NCBI GenBank assembly: GCA_037074615.1
Contig: CM073538.1
Location: 21,601,068-21,665,067, forward strand
Length of the DNA stretch: 64,000 nucleotides
Source: Leucaena leucocephala
Lineage: Eukaryota; Streptophyta; Magnoliopsida; Fabales; Fabaceae
Direction: 5' to 3'
Below the pieces are notes generated by a model. It made no database searches. It worked only from the letters and a program-made list of their open reading frames with translations, and was not told where the DNA came from. Both the position numbers and the translations under genes were made by a program. This document shows, piece by piece, positions 37,281 through 51,414 of this stretch (within the stretch, counting starts at the first letter, position 1; each line of letters begins with the position of its first letter).

Positions 37281-40200
37281 GGAGGGAACAGGGACCATAC
37301 AACGCGCTGGCGCGTGTTGTCATCGTGGTTAGCTTGTCACGACTCCGATCTCGTTGTCTCTCTCTGTGAGCACCGCATCGCATGGGGACTCTTGAATTTT
37401 CGTGTAAAATTGTTAAAAGCCTGATTAGTGGCGGGGGTCAGCCACATGATAGTGTAGCTAAATTAATGTGCATGCTTCCATTTTTATCTTTACTTGTTAA
37501 GTATTTCTCATTTTGCAGGGTTTAAGGTTGTAACCACATATTATGATAGTACTACGTAATAGTGGTTTTATGAAAAAGCTCTTGTTATAATATTGTTGAT
37601 ATAGCAGCCAGCTAAATCGCAGTTGAGGGAAATAATTGGGAATAGTTGAAACTTTAAAGGGAAAGGAAAGGGGCAGTGAGAAAATTAGGGAGATATGGCG
37701 TTCGCAAGGCAAAGGTATAATCAAAAGAGAGCAAAATTATTGGGAGTGTGTTTGGGATCTGGGAAAAGTAAGTGGAAAAGCAAGGAAAATTGGTGGCAAC
37801 TCCTTAAGCTGATTTGATTTTTCTTTTTTTTCTTTTTTTTCTTTTTCCTTTTCCAGATCCCTTGATAGTAGGAGTGGTTGGTGGAGCTTTGTTCGTATCT
37901 TAATATCTTTCGTGACGCTACTTTCTAAAGTACCACTAATTATTATTTTATTTGTTTTCTAACTCTAATGATCTCAACATTTCGTCACCTAATTATATCT
38001 TGCATTTATGATTCAACACCTTCTTGCCCATTCAATGCATTACACAAACTGGAATTAACATGTATTTATGAACAAATTACTGAAGATCAATAAAAAGTGT
38101 ATGTGATTTATATTTTGTACTTTTTTTCTTTTAATGTAGACTGATCAATGTGAAAGACATTAGACCCGCACTAATTTGATATCAAAACATATATATATAT
38201 ATGCAAAAGTTCTCCCAATAAAATTAAAATTCAAGACCTTGTTTCAGAGAAAATTTATTATTTGGTACTATATATATATTTGTATATATGTTTTTTACAC
38301 AATGTTTTCAATCCCCTTATATTATTTAACTTGTCCTTATCTTCACGACTTCATCTTCCCCAATTTATCTCTGTGTGTGTGTGTGGGTATGCATATCCAT
38401 GACCTTCAACTTTCAAACGCCAAAGCTTGTTATAGGTTTAGTTCACATATGAGAAGCAAAATCCAAGGGGTTGTTTGGTTTGAAGAAAGGAAATTATTTT
38501 CTTTTTCATTGCATAAATTATAATGTCAAATAAGTATTGTGTGCATGTGTTAAAAAAGTGATTAACTTAGGTTAAAGTGAGTGATAAGGACTCTCATCTT
38601 TCAAAATAAATGGTTAAGAGTTTGATTCTTAATCCTTGTATTTCAAGCAAATTAAACCTAATTAAAAAGGGTCTATCATTTACCTTCTAAAAAGAATTTA
38701 TGGATCATTAATTATTTTTTTTAAAAAAAAATCTCCTATTACAATTTACTAGCTAGGAGGAAACTTGAAATATAATATAATGTAGTGTATCTCTATACTT
38801 TTAATTAATACGGGTAAAGTTAAAAAAAAAAATCTAGACAAAATTAATAAGTTGATTACTTTTTCTGAGTTCTCATGAGCTAGTTAGAAGTGAATTATTA
38901 ATAATGACTTAATAGAGTATTATTTAATATTTAATAGTAATTGTCCTTCTTATTAAATTAATTAAGTTAATTATTCTTTTTAATTTGTTTATTTCATTAA
39001 TTTCTGCCTACCAAACTCCTTCTAGAAGTGTTAATTGTGTAATTAAGATTGAACATTGAAGACCAATAAATAAGTATTATTAATGGATACTTTTTTTCGC
39101 ATAACCAATAATCATTTTTAATAAGAGATATCCCTAAAATAATAATCAAAGCTTTATAACCTGCTGAGTGCCGAGCTAACGTCACCAAACAGTAAGTATT
39201 GAAATTATTCAGGAATGGATTCATTACGACATCCATTCCACTTACTTCAAAAGGATTGCGAGTGATAAACTCTAAGATACGCATTTCGAAAAAAAAAAGA
39301 AACTTAAGATATGCAAAACTGATCCAAACTTGCAATTGAACTACGTCGAAATTGATGAAGTATTTTCATCAACTCATCAAAAGAAAAAATAAGTTAGCTT
39401 CTTTTTTTAAAAAATATATTGTACATAAATATCCTCTTATTAAAATGAATTATATTCAAAGCATAATTACATTACATGTAAATACTATTTCTTTAAATGG
39501 GGATTCAAACTTCAATCTATCATATTATAAAGCATTAATCATTTTTGTTAGACTTAACTCTCGTTGGTATAATCACGACAATTTCATTATAACAACCAAT
39601 GCAATAATTGATAATAATTCTTGAAGTGAAGCAACATAAAGGCTGTCTTTCCAAGTGGGAAAACATCAAAATTATAGTAGTGGGAGCATATGATCTCAAT
39701 TCATAAAGTGATGATTGGAATGGAGAATACATGGAAATTAAAATATTGACCTTTTAATTAATTTGAATCTGTTTCAAACAAACCAAGCTTGAGGCTGTGA
39801 AGGTCATGCATAAATATTAGCTATATTTTAAAAATTTTACCTAGTTAACATTTTTAAATTTAAATTACGTATAACTTATCGCCATACGAAAAAAACTTTT
39901 AATTAATTAATCACACTATTTACTATAAATGCTTTCATATGAACAACATGTTCTTTGTCGCTTCGTGGGATTATATAATTAAGAAACTAAATATTATGTC
40001 CAAATTTAAACCAATACTTTACTCTGCGAACTTTCGAAGAAACTAGCTAGTGCATATAATTCAGCATATTATTCTCAAGTCAATCGTGCATAAAATGTGA
40101 AACGTACGTTGACCTTCCATTACACATAATGATTTGCCGATTAATTAATTTTTAATTATTATCTAATTATACTTTTTAGCATATAATTAAATTATTGCAT

Positions 40201-40830
40201 TGACTAAGGGAAAATACTGTGCATCGTGAAAAAATAATTATATAGACTATTATATTAATACCAAATGCTCTCGGCACTATATTATATAAGCTATAATATA
40301 TTATACGGACTCTTTAGAAAGTGATTAATGCTTTTTATCCCTTACATCATCATTGACGATAATACAGATTAAAGTTAAACCTGATCTTGTTATTCAACTT
40401 TTTCTCTAATAATCCTTTCATCAGATTCGACCATTTTCTTTAATGAAAGTCGTGTTTGATTACATTTGGATACATGAAAATCGCAAGTAGGAACCACATG
40501 AATATGTTTCTTCATATGATTTAGTATCCTAATGAAACATGGAGCCAATGAATTCTTATCTCACTTTGCGATGCCACTTCACATCATCACATTTAGAGAA
40601 AACGATATTAAATTATTAAAAAATAATTCCACGCTTGAGCACTACTCATATAAAATATCATATCCTTTCCTTCCGAAGGAGAAAAAAAAACATTTCAAAT
40701 AATTGAAGTGTCGCTCTTTGTCTTTAGTTTTACGTCACGGATATATACGTACAGTGTTTCAAAAATTAAAGACTATTATGATTTGTTTATTACGCAATAT
40801 TATTATGAGATGACAGCAAGAAAAACATCA
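37281..40830. other. Spacer downstream of the first SWEET
   Basis: Begins with the 3' UTR. It contains an imperfect hairpin at 37754-37861, a (TG)n run at 38373-38386, and a SINE-like head with a B-box-like AAGAGTTTGATTCTTA near 38620 (element about 38575-38700, weak). No gene seen. Confidence 0.45.
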
Positions 40831-40834
40831 TCAT

Positions 40835-41285
40835 TTGGTTAGGATAAGATTTTAAAAAAATATTTATAAAAAAAAATTAGATAACTTTTAGACAAATATT
40901 TTTAAAGAATAGCTGATAAAAAAAGAGTAATTTTGAATAAATAAGTATTTAAATAATTATTTTTAGAAGTATTTTTATTATTGATAAATTATGAAAAATT
41001 GTATAATTATTAAATATAGGAGAGAGGGGATAGGGTGTAAAAGAGGAGAGATAGTGTAGATGAGAGATAATATAAGAAAAAATATAGGTAATATAGTAAT
41101 TAGTTAGTTTATAAACTATTTTACTGTTCTATAAATTATTTTGATTAGTTTATCTAAAATTTTAATTTTAAACCATAATTTAGTTCAAAAGTCCTCTTAA
41201 ATAAATATAATTTTTTATTTTAAAATTTTTTAAAACTTAATTTTTATCTAAACTTAAATTTAAAATATAAATTTAAGACATTCCA
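40835..41285 (+). mobile_element. MITE-like repeat M1, copy 1
   Basis: About 450 bp that aligns along its length with 53480-53935 in the same orientation. Shared landmarks in order: AGATAACTT, AAGTATTTAAATAATTATTT / GAGTATTTGGATAGTTATTT, TTATTATTGATAAATTA / TTATTATTGGTAAATTA, a GGAGAGAGG purine block, AATATAGTAATTAGTTAG / AATATAGTAATTTGTTAA, ACTATTTTACTGTTCTATAA / ACTCTTTTACTGTTCCATAA. No coding capacity. The size suggests a non-autonomous DNA transposon; terminal repeats could not be fixed. Confidence 0.6.
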
Positions 41286-41289
41286 AACA

Positions 41290-43560
41290 CACCGATTATG
41301 TGACCTTTTTTTTTTTCTTTTGAAAGCTTTTATGGGTCTATCCGAAGGCCCCAAAAACCGCGTGTCCTTTCCGCATTGCAAAAGACCACACATCTATCCA
41401 CACTTTTCTATTTGTAGGGAATAAGATATTTATTAAGTATATACCAATTTTTAAATAATTTTTTATATGAAATCAAATGGTTTTAAAACTATCCAACAAT
41501 TAAAAATAATAAAATAGGATATGTAAATTTAGTTTATTAACCACATACATGCATATAATTTTTCATGTCCCTCTCATATTATAATAAGATTATGGATATA
41601 TGTGCTTTACATGGAATTTGAGATAAATCCCACCATTTATAGTTTATAATGAATATTGTGGATTACTATGGCTATACATATGGATGTATATATATTATAT
41701 ATAGATATATAGATATTTTAACTTATCTAGCAAATGATTTGGTACTATATAATGATCATGAGGTCCCAAAATGTCGTGTTCGTGTGTAGAATACACCCAC
41801 ACAAATGTGTATCATCATTATATAAATATTTATTATTTTTTTCTACGCTTTGTTTGGTTTGGATATTTTTTTCCTCTTGCTAATAAATGGGAACCTTAGT
41901 AAGGGCTAATCTAACTAGAAAAGTTGGTATTTTTCTTAGAATATACAATTGGTAATCCGGATAAGGCACCCCTATATGTTGGCAAGATATTTACTTTCTC
42001 TCTTCATATTGGAATGATGAATATATAATTATAATATATATTTGATGTCGAGTACAGCATGGGATTTTTTATTATTTGTATAAAAGTGAATCCACATAAA
42101 CAAATTTGGAAAGAGAATAAAAAAACAAAAAACAGAGTGAGTCCTATACATAGTTATAAATATTCTTTTGCTTTAGTTTTCGTTCAGCATGAAGATGCAT
42201 AAAGGGTATACAATTAATTACCGTGTGTTGCTAAACATAAAACAAGAACTCTATAATTTGACACTGATGATAAAATTAATTAATTAATTTTATATGAAGA
42301 AGCATATTCACAATATATATATATATATGGAGATGATGGCTGAAGATGAATCTGGGCTGTTGAAATGATGGCTTTATGCCTAAACGAGTGAAGATCAGAG
42401 CCACAAAATGCGATTACACATCAAAAATGCATTTTGAAGATAGTGCGTTCTGAAACTTGAGAAGAAGAAAGAATGTGCATCTGCATCTCCCAAACTTGTA
42501 TGTAGAATATATCCTTCAAAAAGATTGGGGGCAAGTGGGTTCAATCTTCATATATGGTATTGAGCTAATCTCATCCGTTATAATGCGGTGCATTACAGAG
42601 AAAGCACCATCACAATTTGGGTTTGGCTTGCATATCTCTCCATCAGTATCTGAATTATTTTTATTTCTTTATTGTGTCTAAAAATATTTGGAACTTTGGC
42701 TCGACTTGCCCATGTTTACTTGATCCATACCCTTTTCTCTATAAACCCATCTTCATAATGGATAACGAAAGTGGAACTTGAGGGACCATGCAAGCCATTT
42801 ATTTTTAATCATGCATTTATATACACACACATATATGCTTAATTAATTATAATCAATAAACTCTCTTTCTTAATCATTTCTCAATATAATACTAGTATCT
42901 CTGATTCTAATTATAAGAATTAGTTAATTTTTTTAGATATATTAAATAAACTAAATAAATCAGTTAATTAATTATAACTAAATATGAATTCTAAAGATAC
43001 ATTCATATTATTTTAGTTATAATTAACTGATATATTTAATTTCCTTAATATATAAAAAACCAACTATCATCTGAGTTATAAAATTAACGAATAATTCGTA
43101 CGTAATTATACATATGCTTACTAAAGCAACAAAGAAAGTTAATTAAATTATTATAAGGCTTAATTGTAGACAGAGACGTTTCAATTTGTACTATAGATTT
43201 CTATAATTAGTTAGTAATAAACCGAGTCACCTTACGATTCTAATTAATCACTTGTTATAAGGGAAGATACAATATTTTAGGTTTAACTTTTGCTTATCTA
43301 GTTGTTCATAACAAGAAAAAAGAGACTAACGTACATTTTACCATCTAAATCTATGATTTGATTATCAAACACCACCTCAAAAGATCAATCTATGTTTCCT
43401 TGCATTGCCGTAGTTAAGCAGCATGCATGTTTTGTTACATTTCAACATAAATTCTTCTTTATAATGATATAGTTTTATGATTAAGTTTTAGTTCATATAT
43501 AGCTATAATTAAAGCAAAAAAATAAATAAAGGAATAAAGAGATGGTGGAAGCTAGCTAGC
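41290..43560. other. Spacer between the SWEET genes
   Basis: AT-rich; no recognised gene. A short ORF near 42457-42681 is unsupported. A strong foldback lies at 42921-43066 and is listed separately. Confidence 0.45.
42921..43066. repeat. 146-bp foldback (long imperfect palindrome)
   Basis: Left arm 42921-42989 and right arm 43001-43066 are near reverse complements around an 11-base centre. Inner arms: CAGTTAATTAATTATAACTA against TAGTTATAATTAACTG; outer arms: TAGTTAATTTTTTT against AAAAAACCAACTA. Small indels interrupt the pairing. Too AT-rich to call a microRNA; a snapback MITE is the simplest reading. Confidence 0.6.
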
Positions 43561-44124
43561 TAACTATATATTATCCCCAAATATACAAAAAGCCTTCAAT
43601 TAAGTCATCTAACACAGGAAGAAAGGACACAAAATGAATTGCGGCTAACCAGGGTTGACGAGTACTGAGACTCAAAACTGAGTAAGAAATGCCAAAGATG
43701 GCAACATAGGGTAAAACAAAGTAACATTTAATGGAGCATAGAAAGAGCAAGAAAAATATGTTAATAATAATATTGGAATATATACACACATATGTATATG
43801 TGTATAATGAGTTGTAAGGCTTAAAACAACCACTTGGTGGTTGAAACATCATAAAGGACAGTGGTGGGGCCACAGGAATTTTGTGTTTATATGTAAGTAA
43901 TAGTACTAAGCTAAGACGAGTTACCTCTCGGGAGGGTTCGAGGCATAGAGAGATAGAAGCCAATTTAGGTTACATATAATATACGGCAAAATAGGGGTGA
44001 GATGGAAACGAAAGGTGTTTGGGAGGAACAACTGGAAAGTAATTTAAAGCTTATTTATTAGTGAGGCTTCGCATTCTTGTTTTTGCAACTTGACCCTTCT
44101 CTTCTCCACCACCTTTTTTCCCAC

Positions 44125-44132
44125 TATAAATA
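44125..44132 (+). promoter_or_regulatory. TATA box of the second SWEET gene
   Basis: TATAAATA 189-196 bases before the ATG, with start expected near 44155. The leader carries GA microsatellites, including (AG)n at about 44229-44245. Confidence 0.6.
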
Positions 44133-44320
44133 CCCCACCTCTCTTCTTATACCAACTCGTGGGATACAGAGATATAGAAAAGAAGAGAAGAGAGAGAGGC
44201 ACAGGAGATCATAGCCTTGAGCCTTCACTGAGAGAGAGAGAGAGAATTCAATATCTCACTTTTTTCCCCACACAAAGAGGGAAGAGAGAGATCTTTCATC
44301 TTCTCCTAACACAATCTAAC

Positions 44321-46050
44321 ATGGCACTTCACCAGCACCAGTTGGCTTTCATTTTCGGCCTTCTTGGTATATTATTAATTATTCTCTAGTTTTTCCCTTT
44401 TAGGTTTAGCTTTACGTTTTCATCATCACTTCAGTTTTAGTTTCATGTTCCTCTTATCTCATCCATCTTCTTCTCTTCTCTTGTTAACATTCTTCGAGTA
44501 GTTGCATGGCTTCTATTATCTCTTCAAGCATATTTTTGTCATGCACATATATTACTGGGAAATTTTTGTGGCTCAAAGACTCGTTATCTGGTTTGTCTCT
44601 GGAATGAAGTAGTGATTTCTCTCTTTTGTCTTTATTGTGCTATTATTGCAGGCAACATCATCTCATTTATGGTGTTCCTTTCTCCAATGTAAGTCTCGAA
44701 ACAACTTCATTTTTCTATCGTAAATAAATAAGTCAAACTAATTAATCAGGCTATAGACGTACGTATAGGTTAATTAACTAATTAATTAATGATAATGTCA
44801 TAATTAATCATATTTATTGCAGGCCGACCTTTTACCTGATATACAAGAAGAAAAATGCTGAAGGTTTTCAGTCATACCCTTATGTGGTTGGCCTATTCAG
44901 CTGCATGCTTTGGATTTATTATGCTCTTGTCAAGAACAACACAACCTTGCTCATCATCACCATTAACTCCTACGGAATTGTCGTCGAGTTAATCTACCTT
45001 GCCATTTTCCTCTTCTATGCTCCCAAGAAGCTCAGGGTATACACACACACACACATATTATTTTATAGTGAATCCTTTGATCTTCTTTTTATCAACATAT
45101 ATTTAACTTTTCGGTTTGCATAAACAATTCACAGCTTGCGACGATTAAGCTTCTTCTGTTACTGAATGTGTTTGGGTTCGGAGCCATGCTTCTTTCGACT
45201 CTGTATCTTGCACATGGAAATACACGTTATCAGATTATAGGATGGATTTGCCTTGTGGTTAACGTCAGCGTTTTTGGTGCTCCTCTCTTAATCATTGTAT
45301 GAAACTTGTTTCTCATATTCATTATTAAACCTTCCTCTTTTTTATTTTTTTTGCATGCACTTGATTATTAATTATTAATTATTATAATATTGATACGTGC
45401 AGAAAAAAGTGATCAAGACAAAGAGTGTTGAATACATGCCATTCACTCTGTCCATGTTCCTCACTGCAAACGCTGTGATGTGGTTCTTCTATGGCCTTTT
45501 CCTCAATGACTATTTCGTTGCTGTAAGTTTAATTCCATTCATATTTTTTAAAATTAATTACCAAAGGCGTATAGCTTTTTTAACTTTTCTCATTTGTTTT
45601 ATTGCTTCTATATATGGGGCCTCTTTAATAACTTCTTTCTCCCATTCCCTTCCTTTATATGTGATACGTATAAGACAAACTTAATTAAATACAGGCACGC
45701 TTAAGTCATTAATGGGATGAGCCATAATCAATAATTATACGGGAAGTGCTATAATTAATGTATGGGCTTCATATATAAAAATATCAATTCGTCCTTTAGT
45801 TTTGTTACGTTTCATGCTAATGAAATTATCTTTGGATTTTGATGATTTGCAGCTCCCAAACACTCTTGGATTTCTGTTCGGAATAGTTCAGATGGTGCTT
45901 TACTTAATGTACAGAAACGCAAAGCCAGTGGTTCTTGAGGATCCAGTGAAGGCTCAAGGGCTATCTTCTGACGGCCATGTCCTTGATGTTATGGAGGCTG
46001 AAGATGGAAAGGAACAAAGGAACACCAACACTGGGGGAGAAAAAGTTTAA
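44321..46050 (+). CDS. SWEET sugar transporter, NEC1/SWEET10-like (second of two)
   Basis: Six exons (44321-44366, 44652-44688, 44823-45036, 45135-45296, 45403-45522, 45853-46050), all in phase, encode 258 residues. This is the usual clade III exon structure, with the first intron inside GLLG-N. Seen: FIFGLLGNIISFMVFLSPM, PTFYLIYKKKNAEGFQSYPY, LLIITINSYGIVVELIYLAI, IGWICLVVNVSVFGAPLLII, KTKSVEYMPFTLSMFLTANA, MWFFYGLFLNDYFVA and LPNTLGFLFGIVQMVLYLMY, which are the seven helices of the MtN3 fold. LSPMPTFY and the LPNTLGFLFG helix 7 recall the nectary NEC1/SWEET10 branch. Expected role: facilitated sucrose or hexose export at the plasma membrane. The C-terminal tail is short compared with the first SWEET. 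Same strand and related sequence suggest an old tandem duplication. Confidence 0.95.
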
Positions 46051-49000
46051 CTGAGATCAATAAAGAAGCAGAAAGAAAGAAAGAAGATGAAACTTAACCT
46101 GAAAAAAACATTTAAATTACCTTTCAGAGTGGAGGCATGCATCAAAGCAAATTGAAGAAACAGTCCGCAGTGTGCTATAATGGTGTGGTTACTTTTGCCT
46201 GTACGATAATTATTGTAAACTTTAACTGTCAGGCGCAGTTAATTATTTAACCGTATATATGCATGGAGCCGTTAGTGTCTCTGCTCATATACTGATCGCA
46301 TCCTTCATATTATATTATGTTGTCGTTGCTGTTTTATGTAATGAATACCATAATTTCTGTGTATCATTTGAGTCAAATAATTTCCCATTTTATATCTATA
46401 ATTTCTGAATTTCTATCCGTGAACCTTATGTACTGATCATGATGATGCTCAATTGTTTTTAGTAATTTGAAATCTACGAATCTGCCTATTAACTATTTAT
46501 ATATGTTTCTTTGCACTACACGTAATCATCATTAATCCTTCTTGCTAATGATTCGTATAGTTGAATTTCCTGTATACAAATTAAAGAAAGGTTCGTGGGG
46601 TTTTCATATGTCATGCACGACAAGGGGGCAGATATAAAGGCAATCTTAAAAGTAAAATTTATCTTCATGACGACATCGTTACAAGTTGGCGAAAAAATAA
46701 ATAAAGGGAAAAAAAACCGGACACAATATAGTTATGGGTAACAGAGAAATGATATTTGTAACTATTTTTTTGCCTACCTGCCAATAAATCTTTATAAAAT
46801 TTGTAATATATGAGATGCATGTACAAAGTGGTAAAAGATGAATATCTTTAATGTTTTTGAAGCTTTATTTAATCGTGTCCACTGACACACATATATAAAA
46901 TATCATCCCAACATTACAAAAAATAATCACATGCCAAATAATTGGATTGTAATTTATAATTGCAAAATGATTGACTTTTTGTTATAAAACATTAATTGAC
47001 GGTGGATATTAATTATATACTACAAAATATCATCCCGTGATAATTATGCATAATAGGGAAAAAGTCAAAACGAAATGAAAAGTGCTAAAATAAAACGTAA
47101 AAGGGCATCGCTCAAGTGAACTGAACCCACTTGTCTTTTGCTACCTCCCCAAAATTTAACTGTTCCTTTAATTTTTCTATTTCTGGTTTTAGTGGCGGCT
47201 TATCTTTGGAATAGAGAACTATTCGGAATAGTGAAGAGGTGTGTTTGGAAATTGGAATTGGGCGATTCAGCTGAGAGGCCCATGCACGGCCATGCATGAA
47301 AAATCGCAACAGTGATGGTTCATCTTTGGTTTGTGATATTTTTGTGAATGATTCGTGCCTAGACAATTTATGATTGGCCCACCATATTCTTTTTAGTGGT
47401 AACCTTATAGAGAGAGGGAAATAAGAAAAGAAGGAAACAAAGTCGTCCATTTGAGTTTTCCTTTTCCTTGGTATCAATTTCTTCCGTTAAAAACCATAAA
47501 ACCTTTTAATATGTAATATTAAAAATTATATAATTATTTAAAGTTGTGAATAATGCGACTTATGTCCTACACCCAGTTGTACCAGTAGAAATTATCTATT
47601 GATTTATGATTGAAAGTAATATTATATTTTAACATTAATTTGTTATGCTAAATTTTGTCAATGTTGTCTACAAAACCACTAATACAATTCTACCGTAATT
47701 AGTCCCAATCAAGGCTAAATAACTTTGGAAACTAAGACAGCCACACACGTGGACATAATAAAGGAACGCTAGCTGCTGATTTTGCCAGCACGTGAGAGGA
47801 AGTCTTTTAATTAGTGAAAGTTATATATATATATATATTGGCTCACTAAATGAGTTTATAGAACTTTTCCGCATCATTAAATCACTTAATTTAGTATAAA
47901 AAAAATTGTTCCTTCAATTACACAATAATCATAAATTTTTATAAGGAAAAAGACCCTAACTAAGGGGTGGGCCTTACCCTTAAATTAAAGCCGAATCAAA
48001 AGTGTTCCAAAATATGATCTATTATTAATTTACCCTATTGATTTTTCCTTTTCATTTATAGTTTAATATATATAAAACTAATAATTAGTTATTATAATTT
48101 GACCTGATTAGTTATATCAAAATAGGAAGTTGATTTGAATTCCATCTAATAAAATGCTGTGAATTAAAAAAAAAAATGCACTAAGGCACTAATATCCAAT
48201 CGTGAAAAGGAGAAAAGGGGAAGGAAAGAGGGAGCAGATAATGGGAGAAACGGATGAGTCACAATGAGAAGATAAGCATTGGAAGGCTTTACGCAAATGA
48301 GTGAGACAAGGTTGGCCCTAAAAAGCAGCCTATGGATGATTTGTGTCCAGAATGATGAAAAAGCAGAGAACTCCATGATCTCAATGCGCGCCCAGGGCAC
48401 ATTACATGGTTATTAGTTGGTGGTTCCCTTAGTACACTTCAACCAAAACTCCTTCATAATACATATATATCAGATAGAGAGATAAGGCTCGATCTGTGAT
48501 GTAATGAACCACTTGTTTCGATAAAGCTCCCTCTAATCCACCCACCCCCCACATTATAATCACTGTCAACTATATCAAATACCATGCATGTCTTCTTCTT
48601 CTATATTGCATCCCTTTTCTTTTCGTTTTTCCCTATTGATATGTAATTTCTTCTCTGATCTATGATATAAAAAGATTTGGCTGAGTTTTACATTGATTGT
48701 TAATGACTTATCACAATTCTCCCCCATATCTGGGTTTAGAGCACTTTGTATATAGAATATAAAAATGTTATGAAATTCATGTAGCCTACCTTATATAGTG
48801 GGGACTACATGTGAAAACAAGATAGCTCATATTAGATTTTACTCTTAACTGGTCAAGTATATCTTATAACAAGTCAATTTGAGCTTAGAGTAAGGCATGT
48901 CATAAGCCTTTTTTAGCCTAAACTTAGCCTGTATAAAGACTTAGCTTGATTTAAAGCCTATTAAAAATACTTATATCTTTAAAAACTTAAAACAAGCCTT

Positions 49001-51410
49001 CAAACAAGTCGCCTTTAAACAAATCTTCAAATATGCTAGCTTAATAAGCTTCTCAAAGATTATAAGTTTGATCTATTAAGTGAAATATACCTTCAAAAAG
49101 ACTTGAGTATGCTCCAAATTTTAAATAGGCCAAGCCAAATGTAGGCCTCTTACAAGCCACTTGATCTATTTCCACCTCTAAGTGAGATAAGACTTTATAA
49201 TATTGTTGATATATTCATTATTAATTATCCCTACCACGTCTATGTACAGCATCAATAGATAAATCAGATCTGATTCCAATTTCTTTCTTCGTTTTATTTT
49301 ATATATGCTCTTTTTTTAATTTTTGAAAAAAGGGTATATTTTAGTGGCCATAACCTGAGGGAAGTGCCAATGATTGTCTCATAATGGCGCTGTGTTCATA
49401 TCATTTTGGGTTTCTTTTGAATTGATTTATTATCATCAATCGCTGCCTCAATACCATGTGTCGTGCATCAACTTTTACGGAGGGTCCTTTGCTTACCTCA
49501 TAATAATGCTTTATATTTCAATCATTTCTTACACTTCTCTTCCTTTTTTCTGTCTTTTCTCTTTTCCCTGTTTTAATACGCATCCATCATTATCATCTCA
49601 TTAATTACTTGTATATGGTTTTTGGCACACCGATCGGTTTATATTTTCATTTCAGTCCCATCCATCTATCGTTTTCTGCGACATGATTAATCACAGATCT
49701 TATATTTGCTCACTTTCTTCTTCTTTTTTCTTTTACTTGGTCTAAAATGAATCAAGGATAAGAAGATATGTTCATATATACCATATGAACCATATTCAAC
49801 TCTTCATTTCATTGACTTTAAGTGTATCTTCATGACCTCATCAGTTGCCCTACGCCGTCCATGGTATATAGTGCAAATATCGCTGCATGCGAGAGGAGAA
49901 AATCAAATATGATACATGATGATGGTGATCTTCATGATTAGATGAACTTTTTGGAAATTGGTAGACAAATATCTGCACTTTGATTATTAGTTTTGTTAGA
50001 GTGCCTGCTTTTGCTTTAATTTAATAGAATATATTAGTGATGAATAATTAATGATTTTGTTTTTTATTGCTATTATTGGGAGAATTAAGTTTGGCCATTT
50101 TTGAAATCTTATATTGGCAATTTCCAAAGAATATTTTTGCATCACAGCTGGATCGTTTGGAGAGGGATGCTCTCTGCATATTTTGGCTTCTTATTATTTT
50201 TTTGCTAATGAAGTTTAGAAAATGTGAGGGGAAAGAGACTTAATTAGTTTGTATTTGGCAAATACTTCCAAGTTCATTTCACTACTATAAATTATTGAAA
50301 AGAGCACAGAGCGTGTACAATTATTTGAGAGGCTGGTGAAAAGGATTGGATTATGTTAATGATGGGGGAAAACTATTTTCTGGTTTTGGTAATATTATTG
50401 CATTACTTGGAAGAAGCGCTTTTTCATTAAAAAAAATTAAATAATCACTTTTTTTTTGTTTAAAGTTTAAACCAAACAGCTTTTCCTTGATGAAACAATT
50501 TATTTCAAACTTATAAATACATAAATTCTCAAATATGTTGCAAAAAAAATAATTTTTAACGACAAAAATTTTTAGTGTATAGTTTTTTAATATTTTCCAA
50601 TTGAAATATGAAACATTTACGCATTTTCATTGACAGAACAGCAAAAATATAAAATAATTTGAAAAATAGAGTATTCCCTCCAAACACTGGCGGGATTATG
50701 AATGATGATTAAAAGATTTGCAGTAATTATTAAAAAAAAATACTTTCCGTACGAATTTGACTTCACTTTAGAAATGGAAGTTCTGCATAATATTAAAATC
50801 TAATAATTAAATTATTTCATTTAGAAATTCTTCGTAGATCAAATTATGAACCTTATTTGAGAACTTTAATTATTGTTATTATAAGATTTTTAAACTCGGT
50901 TGGACTCCTGCAGAAAAGCACAGGTCACCTAACCAAGCTCAAAAAAATCACGTCATACGGCGGGGTCGACGTTTGTGTGTCGCGTTGTTAGGTTCAGGAA
51001 GATCTTAGTATACCTTACAAATACTTTTAAGGAAATAGCATAAATTCTTATACAATTATGAAATCACATAAAACTCTTCTCTTTTTTTTTTTTGTTAATT
51101 TTAAACTAAGACAAACTTTTCACAATTTTGTTCAAAATATATAGATTTTTCTTTATTTGTAAAATATCCTAAAAAATGAAAATTTTGTGTTTTTTTAAAA
51201 TAATTAAAATTTTAATAATAAGGTATAAAACAAGAGACTTACAATAAGGTATAAAACAAGATACTTAGTTATTTAAAAATCTTGATAATATTAGAAAAGT
51301 CAGTTATAACAAGTTTTAATATAAGAGTTAAACAATAAATTTATACTATTTATAATATTTTGATAATTAATTTTTTAAAAAAATTTATAATAATTCAGGA
51401 AAGATGAACA
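46051..51410. other. Intergenic downstream of the second SWEET
   Basis: Includes the SWEET 3' UTR. A 121-codon minus-strand ORF at 47477-47112 and others are unrecognised, with no splice or family support. At about 48893-49195 there is a patch rich in AGCCT-type words ending in ATCTATTTCCACCTCTA; I recall such an end from repeats in other plants, so it is probably a dispersed repeat. Confidence 0.4.
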
Positions 51411-51414
51411 TAAA

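Noticed and set aside
42300..42680. MicroRNA or small peptide gene near 42.4 kb
   Set aside because: No match to conserved plant microRNAs I know and no hairpin of suitable shape; the ORF is unsupported.
47112..47477. 121-codon minus-strand ORF downstream of the second SWEET
   Set aside because: No recognisable motif, no promoter or splice context, composition like other chance ORFs here.
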